Shown here one piece after another: positions 33,765 to 43,783 of a stretch of 64,000 nucleotides of DNA. A program made the translations under genes and the position numbers. The DNA comes from Anodontia alba. Taxonomy: Eukaryota > Mollusca > Bivalvia > Lucinida > Lucinidae. The stretch's first letter is position 1; the number at the start of each line of letters is the position of its first letter. Under the pieces are notes generated by a model, which did not search any database, was not told the DNA's origin, and saw nothing but the letters and a program-made list of their open reading frames with translations. The DNA is taken from the NCBI GenBank assembly GCA_964016985.1, contig OZ024827.1, positions 79,931,835 through 79,995,834 of the forward strand, in the 5' to 3' direction.

Positions 33765-33868
33765 CCACACCTTTCCTCGGCAGGCTTAGTCCTCTAAGCA
33801 GTTAACCAGTGTTTGTGCACCTTCTTCCGCCAGAAACTGACAACTGCCCTTTTTTATCAGCGGAAGGG
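33765..33868 (-). repeat. Family L dispersed repeat, partial
   Basis: It contains the complement of TTAGAGGACTAAGCCTGCC and CCAGAAACTGACAACTGCCC; compare 4577-4745. Confidence 0.65.
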
Positions 33869-33894
33869 TTAATTATCGACATATGGGGCGTAAC

Positions 33895-34095
33895 GTGAAA
33901 AAACGTACCGTGTGATATCTGCGCTCAACCAAGACTCAAAGGAACCTGCCAATCCGCTCAGTCTAGTCAGTCTTCGTTATGGAAACTTTGCATTCTTTGC
34001 TATCCAAAATGCGCCCAGTGAAGATTGTGATCAGACTGTGCGAATGCACATGCTGAATCTCCGTTAGGCGCACACTTAAGAAAGTTTCTCATGCT
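33895..34095. mobile_element. Family H element
   Basis: It contains AACGTACCGTGTGATATCTGCGC, ACCTGCCAATCCGCTCAGTC and GCGCCCAGTGAAGATTGTGATCAGACTGTGCG..GCGCACACTTAAGAAAG. The arms are diverged. Confidence 0.6.
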
Positions 34096-34125
34096 GCTGT
34101 TCATATCTGTGAATCTTAGTCAATA

Positions 34126-35460
34126 CAAGGGTCCTTCAAAAAGTTTTGTCACTGGGTTCGAATTACTTCAGTGCTACGTTTTATCAAACATATTTTTATT
34201 ACAAACCTTCAAAGTATCCCCCCTTTACTGAAACACATTTTTGTAACATTTTACCCAGTGGCGAAAAGCAGATAAATAGTCTTCTTTTGGTATCTGTTGG
34301 AGACACTGATAAATAGCGCTGCCAAGAGAACTTCTAGACGTATACTTATTTCCAGAAAGCATTTTCGTAAGCCTTGGAAATAAAAAGAAGTGACAGGGTC
34401 TCAGGTCAGGTGAATAAGATGGATGGTTTTAAACTTTCACCTTTTCAGAAACCAAAAAAGACTTAACAACCTCACACTTATGAAAGGAGGCGTTGTCATG
34501 TAAAAGGTGGACTCCTGACCATCCTTTGCTTGGTCGTTTCTTACTGTAAAACTCTTTTACTTTCTTCAGTACAGGATTCTTGTAGAATCGGCCAGTGACT
34601 GTATGACCAGATGGATACGGCACATGAACGACTGGCCCACTTGAATTAAAGACAATTGCGTACAACAATTTTTTCGAACTTACGGTTCTCTTGGCAATAC
34701 ATGGGCGTTTTTGATCTTTTCGCTTCCATTGCTTATTATCAGCCCTTCTTTGTGGCTCAAACATGTGCATCAAGGTTTCATCACCTGTTAGCAAGTTAGA
34801 AATAACCCGACTATTACAGCCTTTGTATGTTTTCAAAAGTTCCCGGGCACATTTAAGGCGTTGTCAGTGTCTTTTGCTCCTCAGTGAGCAAATGAGGTAC
34901 CCGCCTAGCGCAAACCTTTCTCAGGTTTTCAGAATTGTTTGCACACTGCCGTCTGATATGCCAGTACAACTAGCTATATCTTTGACAGACAATCGCGCAT
35001 CCTGTTCGACCACAATCATTACAGCAGCGATGTTAGCCTTGGTAAAAGAGGTTTTAGGCCTTCCAGGACTGGTATCATCTTCAACAGAAAATTTCCCAGG
35101 TTTAAAAGTTTTGACCCTTCTAAAAACTGTGCACATTGAAATGTTCTGAGGTCCATATATAACACACAATTCATTAAATATCTGCTTTGAATCTATATTA
35201 AGCCTAATGCGGCATTTAATATAGCTACGAATTTCAGTCTTCTGGTCTGTGTTCCAATGTAACAGTAAATTGGTCAGTGTGTATGACTGCATCTATTTCA
35301 ATTTGAAATAACTCGATTACTTGGAAAGCAATTTGCACGAAATAGACGGGTATCGTTAGCTATTCAACATACCATTCAAGTGCAGTGAAGCATTTTAAAA
35401 TATACCTGGGATAAAACAAAGGAAGTCTATTAGTGACGGAATATTTTGCACGACCCCTCG
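34126..35460 (-). mobile_element. mariner-family DNA transposon, complete ends, dead
   Basis: The 1,335-bp element is flanked by TA on both sides (34124-34125 and 35461-35462). Its terminal inverted repeats are about 29 bp: 34126-34154 reads CAAGGGTCCTTCAAAAAG then TTTTGTCACTG, and 35432-35460 read inward is CGAGGGGTCGTGCAAAAT then ATTCCGTCACT. Size, ends, target site and the encoded transposase all fit mariner. The transposase frame is broken (see the pseudogene), so it could only have moved if helped by another copy. Confidence 0.93.
34225..35292 (-). pseudogene. mariner transposase pseudogene (DD34D type)
   Basis: In nuclei, mariner transposase cuts out and inserts its element at TA. Here the N-terminal paired helix-turn-helix half (35292-34921) has IKCRIRLNIDSKQIFNELC and a GRPKTS hinge. 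After a frameshift at about 34921 comes the RVPHLLTEEQK linker, where W of the usual WVPHLL is R. A second frameshift lies near 34856. The catalytic half has LTGDET (first Asp), HDNASFH (second Asp) and, beyond an in-frame TAA at about 34430, HPSYSPDLRPCHFF. Counting from the second Asp, 34 residues separate it from the His of CHFF. In the family this position is the third Asp (CDFF), so the catalytic triad has lost its last member (GAC to CAC). Two frameshifts, one stop and this change make it non-functional. The start was chosen as the first Met, which suits the 345-355-residue family length. Confidence 0.92.
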
Positions 35461-35510
35461 TATAGACATATTAGCCAGCGCACGACAAAACCTACAATAA
35501 AACCCTGTGT

Positions 35511-35670
35511 GAACAGCAAAGACTCAGATCAGCCTGTAAATCCATCCAGTACGGCAAGGGTTCTCGTTTGGCCCCCTTGGATCGCCTTGAGGCTGTAAAA
35601 GGCACATGCGAACAGCTAAGACTCTGATCAGACTGCGCGGAGTCTTCGCTGGTCGTACAAGTCTTAATGT
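35511..35670. repeat. Family H fragment
   Basis: AACAGCAAAGACTCAGATCAGCC and AACAGCTAAGACTCTGATCAGACTGCGCGGAGTCTTCGCTG, the latter with its right arm partly deleted. Confidence 0.6.
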
Positions 35671-35809
35671 AGGTATTGTCGTGCGCTGAATCAGTATCTC
35701 GTATATACAATATATCCGTCCTCAAAGTGCTGCCTGACTAGGGTTGTTTGCCTTCAGAGTGACAAATGAGACATTATATTCTTAATACGGGAGCCAGGAC
35801 AAAAGAAAA

Positions 35810-36190
35810 CGGACATCAGGTAAGGGCCTCATCAGCCTTCGCATCCGTCAAGACTGATAAGGACATTTGTTGCCGGTTTACAGAATCATAGACTATATCT
35901 GTATACAGACGTAATTATACCAGATGCTCGCTTTGTACTGTGTAATCGCTGTCGGATCTGGACGTGTACATATGTACTAATCACATACTCAAGGAATACA
36001 CCTTCGCAAATGATATTACACAATAAATTATATATGTATGAGCAAGTGTACCCCTGCCCCCACCCTACCCCCGCCCTCCCTTCACTGGGATCGGCGCCTG
36101 GCGTAGATCCTGATCACTGCCCATTAAGGGTAGTCTGATCATGGTCTTCGTCAGGTACTCTTTGGATAGTCACGCTTCCAAGGCCTCTTG
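35810..36190. repeat. Two family H remnants
   Basis: GGGCCTCATCAGCCTTCGCATCCGTCAAGACTGATAAGGAC lies at 35825-35865. GTAGATCCTGATCACTGCCC..GGTAGTCTGATCATGGTC lies at 36104-36147. Confidence 0.45.
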
Positions 36191-36764
36191 AAGCTGACAA
36201 GAAGATGTCAGACTGTACCTGTAAAAAGTACATTTTCATAGGCTCGGGCTCAATCGTCATTGTAACAAGCCATAATTATTTGATCTTTACGTCTCCTTGG
36301 CAACTAGACAACTCTCGTAGATAAGATTTAACACATGTCACTTTTTTATCTAATAATTAAGTTTTAATGACTCCTTTAAGAGAATTAGACTCTTGAAGCG
36401 AAATGGGGAGTGGCACATTCGCGAGCAACTCAAATAATTCAGCGCTTAAGTTGAAGTTGTTGTAAGACACTGCAATTGTGTTCACATTACCCCGGTATAG
36501 TCCAATTCTGACCCCTCTCTGATCAAAGATTCGGCGAGTCTACTTTGTAGAACAGTGGGAATCAGGATAAAATACCGCTATACTGTACCTGTAAATATTC
36601 GTACTTTAATAGCGTGGATGGTGTGAATAACTGGTACATATAGCTGAAGCCCTATTCACCTTTCACGTGCTACAAGGTGGGCTAGTCTTATCTTTGAGCA
36701 GTCAGGGGTCAACATTGGACTTTCTGTTACAATGTAGTCATACCTCCAGAAAAAAGAGGGTAGC
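36191..36764. other. No recognisable feature
   Basis: Nothing is assigned. A minus-strand frame overlapping the next hairpin is chance. Confidence 0.4.
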
Positions 36765-37228
36765 CACATAATATTTTTCTTATTTCTACAAGGAGACATA
36801 TGTTGTGGGTACTCATTAGAAGCGCCTCGGCGAAGCGCTTCTAATGAGTACCCATAACACATTTTTTTTTTTTTTTTTTTTTTTCAGAAATAAGAAAACT
36901 ATCTGTATTTTTCAGTTGGGAAAGCTGCCTTATCTCGAGCTATGTGCAGTGCAACATGTATATCGAAAATTTCATTAAACAGTCAGGTCTCTTACGTATA
37001 CATATAAGTGACAAAGAATATCAAGTGATACATTGTGCAATGGTTTTCTCTGATAATTAAAGGGACACCATAAACTTGTTATATTTCTAGACATTTTTCA
37101 ATTTCCTGGTCCTGCTTACTTGTAGAATGAGAAAGAACAGGGTACCAATTTGGGAAGTCAGGACTAAAACCAGCAAAACATATGCGGAAGCCAAGGGCTA
37201 TGCTTGATGGAAGGCTTTATTCTGTTCG
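36765..37228 (+). mobile_element. Family M element with shared palindrome core
   Basis: The left part is a palindrome (36790-36865): ACATATGTTGTGGGTACTC then ATTAGAAGCGCCTCG, with its complement ending GAGTACCCATAACACAT. A T22 tract follows, then about 370 bp that recurs at 59088-59463. The core differs from family A by paired changes only. No inverted ends are found, so its limits are uncertain. Confidence 0.7.
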
Positions 37229-37319
37229 GACAATAGTAGATGAGACTGTTTGAACTTATGTCAGTTTTACACAAAAATATATTCTATTTACTTTCAAACC
37301 AAATTTTAATTTGACAATA

Positions 37320-37493
37320 GCTGATTCAAGAAGGGCAGTTGTCAGTTTCTGGAGAAAGAAGGTGCACAATACTGGTTAAACGCTTAGAGGACTAAGCCTG
37401 CCCAGTAAACGTGTGGTTAGGTAAACTGACCGCGCTCGACATGACCTATTGGGTTTACTGGGCCGTAAAACCCCAACACAAACAAACAAACAA
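37320..37493 (+). repeat. Family L dispersed repeat, with (ACAA)n tail
   Basis: Like 4577-4745 (for example TTAGAGGACTAAGCCTGCCC, GACCGCGCTCGACATGACC). It ends AAAACCCCAACACAAACAAACAAACAA, a tail consistent with retroposition. Confidence 0.7.
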
Positions 37494-37938
37494 TTTGACA
37501 ATAGTCTTTTAGAGTGCTAGTATTGAAAATCAGACCTGATAAATTTCTTTTATTTTTTTCTTTTATTCGTTTTCCGTAAAAATGGGGGTAAATGTTTTCA
37601 AGGGCAGAATAATGCCAAATGCAAAACGGGCTATTTCTTTTTGTAATGCATTTTGTCAGTCTAAGGCGAACCTTTAATTTGAGACCAAATTTGTAAGTCA
37701 ATATTGTGAGGCTTAGAATTTCGCCGTATGCTATATAATGAAAGTATGTGGATAAGAAACACACTTTTAAGGAAGTAAGCAAAATGCATCACACTATGTA
37801 TAGAAGAAAGTATATATTATATTGCATAACCATTGCTTTCTTATTGAATAAACGATATCATAATCATTGTTACGTTGTAGCACATCTATGCGAGATGTAT
37901 ACTAACTCTTTCATTCCTGAGTTTCTGAAGCGGGCTCG
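37494..37938. other. No recognised gene
   Basis: Two overlapping opposite-strand frames of about 115-121 codons run into a family A copy or family L, so neither is supported. Confidence 0.35.
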
Positions 37939-38214
37939 CATCACGAAAACATGCCTTTACAATATTGACCCCCTTAAACCCCACTTTTGTATACTAAAAC
38001 TGGGGTTTACAGGGGTATATATTATTTTTCTTATTTCTGCTCAAAAAAATAGATTGTGGGTACTCGTTAGAACCGCCTCGTCAAGGCGGCTCTAACGAGT
38101 ACCCACAATCTATGTTTTGAGCAGAAATATGAAAAATATCAGACTTTTATCTGAAAATTTTCATTTTTTGGTGGTAAAATTTTCTGTATATTTGAATAGG
38201 CATGTTTCGTAATG
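37939..38214 (+). mobile_element. Family A element, full length
   Basis: The ends are CATCACGAAAACATGCCT and AATAGGCATGTTTCGTAATG. The core tip is CCGCCTCGTCAAGGCGG. Confidence 0.92.
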
Positions 38215-38417
38215 GGCTATCATTGAATCTGGTCAGATGTGTCTGTTTCAGATTGTTGTAATAAAACTCTGTAGGGGGAGGGCCGTAACTAATGTTTGTA
38301 GAACTTGTGGCCCGACCCCATTACTATGAAATGATGCAATAAAATATGTTTATACTATACTATCTGGTCAGAACCATTGATCTAGAATGGGCTCTCAGTC
38401 AAAAATCAAACCAGAAT

Positions 38418-38490
38418 TGTAAACAATGTACATGTATATCCTGGCGAGACGGTTCATTATTAGCCGTCTCACGAGATCTACATTGTTTGT
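38418..38490. repeat. Family G inverted repeat
   Basis: GTAAACAATGTACATGTATATC and GAGATCTACATTGTTTGT flank a perfect inner hairpin GAGACGG..CCGTCTC. Confidence 0.7.
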
Positions 38491-38859
38491 AAAAAATGTT
38501 TTGGCCTCAAAGGCAATTTTTTCAGATTTTTTTTACTTATTTCTAAGAGAGTAGTTATCTCCTCTTATCACCTGTAATTTTCACTATAGGGTATGGAGAC
38601 AATGAGGCGAAATCTATTTATTCAGCCCATTAAGACATACTTATCCAGTATAAAAGAATGATTGAAATAAATAAAAAAAACTAAAACAAACTAAAATTGG
38701 ATTTAAAAACAGAAAACTCCAAAATTTACTATATAAAGTATACCTCTGCATGCTCCAATTTTCACTATATATTGGGGGGTAAAGTACGGGTACACACTAT
38801 ATAGATTTGTTTACGTAACTAAATTTACACTGTATAGCTAAACTTACGCTTAGCATGCT
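38491..38859. other. Degenerate family A relic, otherwise unassigned
   Basis: At 38716-38820, AAATTTACTATATAAAGTATACC..CCAATTTTCACTATATATTGGGG..ACTATATAGATTTGTTTACGTAA resembles the left-hairpin half of family A in reverse, heavily diverged. Confidence 0.4.
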
Positions 38860-39110
38860 GGTTAGACATTTTACAAAACGTCAATTTGAAAAGGCTTTTT
38901 CTTATTTTTCCCAGAAAAAAAAAATCGTTTTCATTTCATGCAAATTGTCTTCTGAAGAGACGAAAATAGACTTCGATATTTCATGCAAATTTTCGATGAC
39001 ATTTTATGCAAATGTCAAAGTCTATTTTCTGGCTAAGGAGACAATTTGCATGAAATGACAGAGCCTATTTTCTGAGGAAAATAAGAAACATATCATCAAT
39101 TTATCGTTTT
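38860..39110. mobile_element. Family E element, enlarged by internal repeats
   Basis: The phrase TTTCATGCAAATTG occurs three times with TTTGCATGAAATG once, so the central palindrome has been partly duplicated (about 38935-39060). CTTATTTTTCCCAGAAA and TTTCTGAGGAAAATAAG are the arms, and the end motif ATCAATTTATCGT is present. Confidence 0.68.
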
Positions 39111-39480
39111 CTTGCAGAATGCCGAGATAATAATAAAGGCTAAAATGCGTACCTTCAATACGCAACGTATTGATAGTAATCCTAACCAAAGTCCAATCAC
39201 GTGAGAAAGTTATATCTTACAACTGACTGTAGTGATACCAGATGACTGGTAAAACTGGAATGGGCTGTAAAACTAAACTGCTTCTTAAAAGCATCAGTTA
39301 CAAATCAATTCTCTTGTAGCAAATGTTCTATCATTTTGTTTATTCTAAATACAATGGAATCTCTTTATAAGACGGTCTATTATAAGATGGTTTCGGATAT
39401 AAGACGGTTTAAATGTAGGCCCCAAAAGTATTGTATCCGAACAAAAAGTGTATAGATGAAAGAAAAAAACAAATATGGTC
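39111..39480. other. No gene; half of a TATAAGACGG MITE
   Basis: CAATGGAATCTCTTTATAAGACGG..GATATAAGACGG (39353-39410) looks like one end of another pogo-like element with no partner. Confidence 0.4.
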
Positions 39481-39504
39481 TTTTTTTTTTTTTTTTTTTT
39501 TTTT
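39481..39504. repeat. T24 homopolymer
   Basis: An uninterrupted T run just before the next element. Confidence 0.95.
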
Positions 39505-39511
39505 GTTGCTA

Positions 39512-39869
39512 CAGAAAAACCTCATTGGCTCGAGCATCTTTGGGACTATGGCAATTTATTCGAGACATGGGCAGTTCGAGCCACTGATGGTTAATACTGG
39601 CGTCAGGTCGGGAAGCAAATGATGATAATTTCAGGAAGTCTTTTTGATCTTCTATACAATAATGGTATGTTGGGTGTACTCATTAGAATCGCCTCGATGA
39701 GGCGATTCTAATGAATACAAACAACATACAATTTCATGATAAAGCAAGAAAATTCCCCTAAATATTTGTTTTACTGAGCTTTTGGAAGAATTTTCTAGGG
39801 ACTCAAAAATGAGTTCGACTCATCCAAAGTAAACGAGCCATCGGTGTTCGAATCATCGAGGTTTTACTG
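39512..39869. mobile_element. Family C element, complete
   Basis: The ends are CAGAAAAACCTCATTGGCTCG and CGAATCATCGAGGTTTTACTG with TA on both sides (39510-39511, 39870-39871), pogo-like. The central palindrome (39670-39732) has arms GTGTACTCATTAGAATCGCC and GGCGATTCTAATGAATACA. Confidence 0.85.
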
Positions 39870-39974
39870 TATACAATTAATACATTTTGTTTGGACACAA
39901 CACGATTGTTTAGCTTACACAGTTTATGCTTGGTATTCTAGTAAGAGGTTGTGATGTAAGGATCCACATCACAT

Positions 39975-40022
39975 GCTGCTCAACACGGGTCTGATCATAA
40001 TCTACACGTTTTTGCCATTCAG
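39975..40022. repeat. Family G half
   Basis: CGGGTCTGATCATAATCTACACG..TTTTGCCATTCAGC is the right arm only. Confidence 0.4.
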
Positions 40023-40112
40023 CTACCACATTCTTAGAAACATCACCAGGTATTCAAATGAACATGTTCACATTTTGGGGGGAGTAGGGTTAGAAGATAA
40101 AGTTTGCGAATG

Positions 40113-40218
40113 TCGTCTGCTGAAGGGCTTTCACAGCATGTTTAGCGTTAAATGACCGTATTTTGCAAAATACGGTCATTTAACGCTTAACATGCTGGGT
40201 AAGCCCTTCAGCAGACGA
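40113..40218. repeat. Palindrome of 106 bp
   Basis: Arms TCGTCTGCTGAAGGGCTTTC..CATG and CATGCTGGGTAAGCCCTTCA..GACGA continue to a perfect 20-bp-plus centre (TTAGCGTTAAATGACCGTATTTTGC and complement). The arms contain the outer parts of family E (CAGCAGACGA, TTAACGCTTAGCATGCTGGG) turned head to head, so it is probably two E ends joined. Confidence 0.9.
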
Positions 40219-40346
40219 AATATTATTGATGAGTGTTTTCTTATTTTTCCTAGAAAATAGGCTTTGACATTTCATGCAAATTGTCGAAGCCTATTTCAAT
40301 CGTATTTCAATCCTATTTCAATCGATTTGACATCTACTGAATTAAC
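40207..40346. mobile_element. Family E element, core replaced
   Basis: It starts TTCAGCAGACGAAATA and ends GACATCTACTGAA. AAATAGGCTTTGACATTTCATGCAAATTGTCGAAGCC is present, but the right arm is replaced by CCTATTTCAATCGTATTTCAATC repeats. Confidence 0.65.
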
Positions 40347-40754
40347 CCAGACAGTGGTAAAGGTCAAGTAGGGCCATAGTACGCCAAAACAAATCTAAGC
40401 ACTGGCATATGCATTTGCGCATTCCGTTCATTACTTTGCATGTTTTGTTTTTCCATACATTAACAAGTCTATGTCTTATGTATCCCTATGTTCTCCCAGA
40501 ATATTTAATAAAAAGGCGGTCTACATTCAGGCTGATTTTTAGAGTTGTACTGTTCTTAAATCATCTTTTCAATTCGTTTCTTACAATATACATCCCTTTT
40601 ACTGCATGTTTCTGTCTTACTGTGCTGAACACTCAAAGTTTTCAATATATACCAAATTATATCGTAAAAAATGACATTGCTTTCAATAGCTCTTGATAAG
40701 AGAGGTTACAAAGTTAACACTTTTCTCATTTCTTTGCATGCTTGGTAATTTTGC

Positions 40755-40755
<1 letters not shown>
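40347..40755. other. No recognisable feature
   Basis: A 95-codon T-rich frame here has no family resemblance. Confidence 0.4.
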
Positions 40756-40815
<60 letters not shown>

Positions 40816-40838
40816 GTTTTTGTTGTTGTTGTTGTTGT
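40756..40838. repeat. (TG)n then (GTT)n microsatellite
   Basis: About 29 TG repeats to 40814, followed by a GTT-rich run. Open frames of His-Thr or Cys-Val repeats here are artefacts. Confidence 0.97.
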
Positions 40839-41171
40839 TTTTTGTTTTGTTTTGTTTTTCTGACGTCTGTGGAGTTTTTTAATTTTAACGTTTTCAGAAT
40901 GTCGGGTCTGGTCTGGATCCAAACTGTTTGCAAAAGGTTATCAGCAGAAGACAAAAGACGCCACTAGCGGGGAAAGAATTAAAACACATATGCTGTTTAG
41001 TGTTTGTTAGTCTAATGAGTACCAACAACATATAAATAATAATAATAAAATAATAGTAAAAAATACTGTATCTGTTGCTGTATCTGTTGCCCTTAAACTG
41101 CAGGTTGAGCAGAGAACAGTGACATTGATCACAAACCCAAAGTATTTAGAAAGACATGGCTTTGTGCACCA
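40839..41171. other. Family G half and unassigned sequence
   Basis: GTCTGGTCTGGATCCAAACTGTTTGC (40904-40930) is a family G right arm. The stretch before 41172 may belong to the LINE but is not readable. Confidence 0.4.
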
Positions 41172-41720
41172 GTGCAGTCATGTTTTCGTACTGATAACGC
41201 AGACAAATTGTTCAGGGCTACAGCTGGTGTGAAACAGGGTTGTCTTCTATCACCAACACTCCTCAATATCTTCCTCGAAACGATAAAGGCTGATGCTTTG
41301 GCAGATCATGGTATGTCAGCATTCGAGGAAAAAAATGTCAACATTCGATTCGCGGATGTCGTTGTTGGAGTCGCTACGGCGACGAATGAGTTAAAAGGAC
41401 TGGTGACCGTCTCGACCAAATCACAAGTGCTTCCAAAAATGGCAATCGGGCCAGAGTAGATATTAAATGATAACACATACCCCAGATGAATCTGAGTGTA
41501 TAAGCAGAGTAAAAAGTGCCAGGCTTGAAGTAGAAAAGAGTTTCACATACCTTGGATCCATCATATCTGATGGCGGTTCGAAACCAAAGATTCTGTCTAG
41601 GATAGCTCAGGCAACTGTGGCACTAGCATAACTAAAATTTATACAGAAAGACAAGAACATCTGGCTGCTGTTATAAGCAAGGTGAGGCGCTCCCTGGTTA
41701 TAACCATCTCCTTTCTCAAA
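41172..41720 (+). pseudogene. LINE reverse-transcriptase fragment
   Basis: Frame one (41172-41459) has LFRATAGVKQGCLLSPTLLN, then IFLETIKADALADHG, then NVNIRFADVVV, where the RT catalytic FADD box has become FADV. A frameshift later, VEKSFTYLGSIISDGGSKPK and ILSRIAQATVALA (about 41528-41630) continue the same protein. This is the palm and thumb region of a non-LTR retrotransposon, the same family as 26522-28440 but on the other strand. It is truncated at both ends and has frameshifts and stops. Confidence 0.82.
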
Positions 41721-41750
41721 GTTACCAGGGGTGTCCCAACGACTGACAAT

Positions 41751-41844
41751 GTTAATGGACAGAAGAAAAAGGTGAGAGTTAGAACATATTCATATAATGT
41801 TAAGGAACAGAAGAAAAAGGTGAGAGTTAGAACATATTCATATC
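41751..41844 (+). repeat. Tandem duplication, 48-bp unit x2
   Basis: GTTAATGGACAGAAGAAAAAGG...CATATAAT is followed by GTTAAGGAACAGAAGAAAAAGG...CATAT. The two units differ at only a couple of bases. Confidence 0.9.
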
Positions 41845-41845
41845 T

Positions 41846-41950
41846 CAGCAGGCACACACCGTTGAAACAACGTCGATTCAATGTCGATTCAACGTCAATA
41901 CGTTGATTCAACGTTGAATCGGCCTTGTTTCAGCATTGTGTGCCTGCTGG
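41846..41950. mobile_element. Family N palindromic MITE, 105 bp
   Basis: Arms CAGCAGGCACACA and TGTGTGCCTGCTG are at the ends, with GTTGAAACAACGTCGATTCAA..TTGATTCAACGTTGAATCGG..TTGTTTCAGC inside. The internal (CAACGTTGAATC) phrases are themselves repeated. A relative lies at 63442-63505. Confidence 0.82.
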
Positions 41951-42003
41951 GATGGTTTTAGGATACTTTCTACTTCATAGCTCCAGATAACTCATTTTCT
42001 TAA

Positions 42004-42004
<1 letters not shown>

Positions 42005-42075
<71 letters not shown>

Positions 42076-42090
42076 ATGTATATATATATT
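42005..42090. repeat. (TA)n-(TG)n microsatellite
   Basis: About 28 TA repeats, then TG7 and a second short TA run. Confidence 0.97.
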
Positions 42091-42139
42091 ATGTTTTATT
42101 TTTCTACGGAAAACATGTTGCAACCAAATAGAACCACAT

Positions 42140-42206
42140 CATATGTTTCTGTGAGACTCTTTAGAAGCAGCGGGGTGCTTCTAAAGAGTACCAGAACATA
42201 TGTTTT
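42140..42206. repeat. Hairpin with a family A-like core
   Basis: CATATGTTTCTGTGAGACTCTTTAGAAGCA pairs with TGCTTCTAAAGAGTACCAGAACATATG. CTTTAGAAGC stands where family A has CGTTAGAACC, again with both arms changed together. Confidence 0.75.
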
Positions 42207-42589
42207 GCATTCTAGCTATTAAATTAAGCATAGCTACTTTTAAAGTAAGATTGTCCATAGGCTGCGGCGGTAGGGACAGTAAGGACCACCGTATCTTGGA
42301 CACTGCCTATGAAAAGCGAGGCCCAGTTTTGCTGCATTTAACCTTTACTTCTGAGAATTCATTCAGTTCTTGAAAGTTGTCAGTGAATATAGAATTTTTA
42401 AGTCAATGGCCAGAGCTAGGCCCAAACCAACCACTCTCAGCTCATCGGTCAAACTCCCGAACTGCTCGGCTGCAGTCTTCTCCCGCAGTTACTTCAGGAT
42501 AATATATCCACCTAGTAGATTTTGTTTCCATTTCCACCATTTCAAGAACAAAATATAAGTAGGTTTACTATGCCCTCTCTGCAAATGTT
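42207..42589. other. No recognisable feature
   Basis: A 62-codon frame at 42370-42558 is unsupported. Confidence 0.4.
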
Positions 42590-42670
42590 TACTCTAGGAG
42601 GAAAGAATATGCTCCCAAGGCCAGTGCACTATTTCGTCTTTGAACACACCACTTTTCAGAACGGAGCATG
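42590..42670. repeat. Family F fragment
   Basis: CTCTAGGAGGAAAGAATATGCTCCC is one arm, then ACACCACTTTTCAGAACGG. Confidence 0.45.
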
Positions 42671-43059
42671 AAAAAAATAAAATGACAGAGTTATCTTCCT
42701 TGAAAGTGTATCCAATCTCATTCAGTTCCCTGTTTCAATGTAAACTTTAGAAAGAAGACTTCACCTATTTATGGATGCATGTGCCAAGATATTCAAGCAA
42801 TACCTTTTCTGAGCAGGCAGCTTTTTTATGCGGTAGAGGCCTTTTCAAAAGATTTACCAAACTAGTTCTCCCTTGAAAGTGTATGCATTTTCCTTAAAGA
42901 AGTAAAACATCGGGCCATTATTGCTTTCAACCTCAGAATATGACTTCAAGGTATTTGTTAAAAGCTTCCCTAACCATTACGCTTTGGTGAAGTTATTTCT
43001 TCGATTGAACCCTTTCAAACACAAAACGTCATTTTGGTCACTGCAACCAACCTGCAGGC
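42671..43059. other. No recognisable feature
   Basis: F-like flanks only (TCCTTGAAAGTGTATCC, CCCTTGAAAGTGTATGC). Confidence 0.4.
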
Positions 43060-43180
43060 TGATCAGGATCTATGCGGTTCATCAATAGGATAGTCAAAGT
43101 CCAAGTATTATTTTAGCGACATGTGTAGACTCTAATCAGACTTTGCGGATGCACAAGGTGGTCTGAGTCTAGGGTTGTCA
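43060..43180. repeat. Family H/G-like remnant
   Basis: CAGGCTGATCAGGATCTATGC and TAGACTCTAATCAGACTTTGCGGATGCACAAGGTGGTCTGAGTCTA, the latter an imperfect hairpin. Confidence 0.5.
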
Positions 43181-43353
43181 TATATGTCATAAGGTTGTTT
43201 TCTGTTTGGAAATGCAAAGCAATGCAACGGAGCGCATTAAGTCCAAACGAGGTGCATTAAATTGCAAATGTCATCTGAAATGCAGCTGGTATCTGACAAA
43301 CGGAAGCAATGCTTAGAAAACATTTACCTCTTAGCATGCTCGGTGCACATTTT

Positions 43354-43520
43354 AGCAGACGACATTTTTTAAATGTTTTCTTATATCTCCCAGAAAATAG
43401 GCTTTAACATTTCATGCGTAATGTCTTCTTAGTTGACAATTTGGTTGAAGTGTCAAAGCCTATTTTCTGAAAAAAAAAAAACAAAACAAAAAAAACTATC
43501 GACAGTTCGTCGTTTGCTGA
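43354..43520. mobile_element. Family E foldback element, complete
   Basis: The ends are AGCAGACGACATTT and CGTCGTTTGCTG. The centre AAATAGGCTTTAACATTTCATGCG pairs with GGTTGAAGTGTCAAAGCCTATTTT. The outer TTAGCATGCTCGG flank is at 43331. Confidence 0.78.
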
Positions 43521-43783
43521 ATAGGCCCAGAGGGCAGTAAACGTTAAAGTATTCTCTATTCTACCAGCCGGTTAATTTTGCTTTGACTTTCACCTTGTGG
43601 TCGTAATCTCATTTGTGTTTTAACATAGTGATGAGAAGTGAATTTAAATGTTTCTGTGTCGATCCAATGGTAAGTTAAGGAATCTCCAATGATGAGTTAA
43701 CGGTCGAATAATTACAATTGTATACACGCATGTAGCTGGAACTGTATCGGGAATAGGGGCGTGGTTTGAGCGATCAAAAACCA

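Noticed and set aside
34763..35149. A 128-codon plus-strand frame
   Set aside because: It is the antisense of the mariner transposase.
40683..40967. Frames of His-Thr or Cys-Val repeats
   Set aside because: They come from the (TG)n microsatellite read in different frames.
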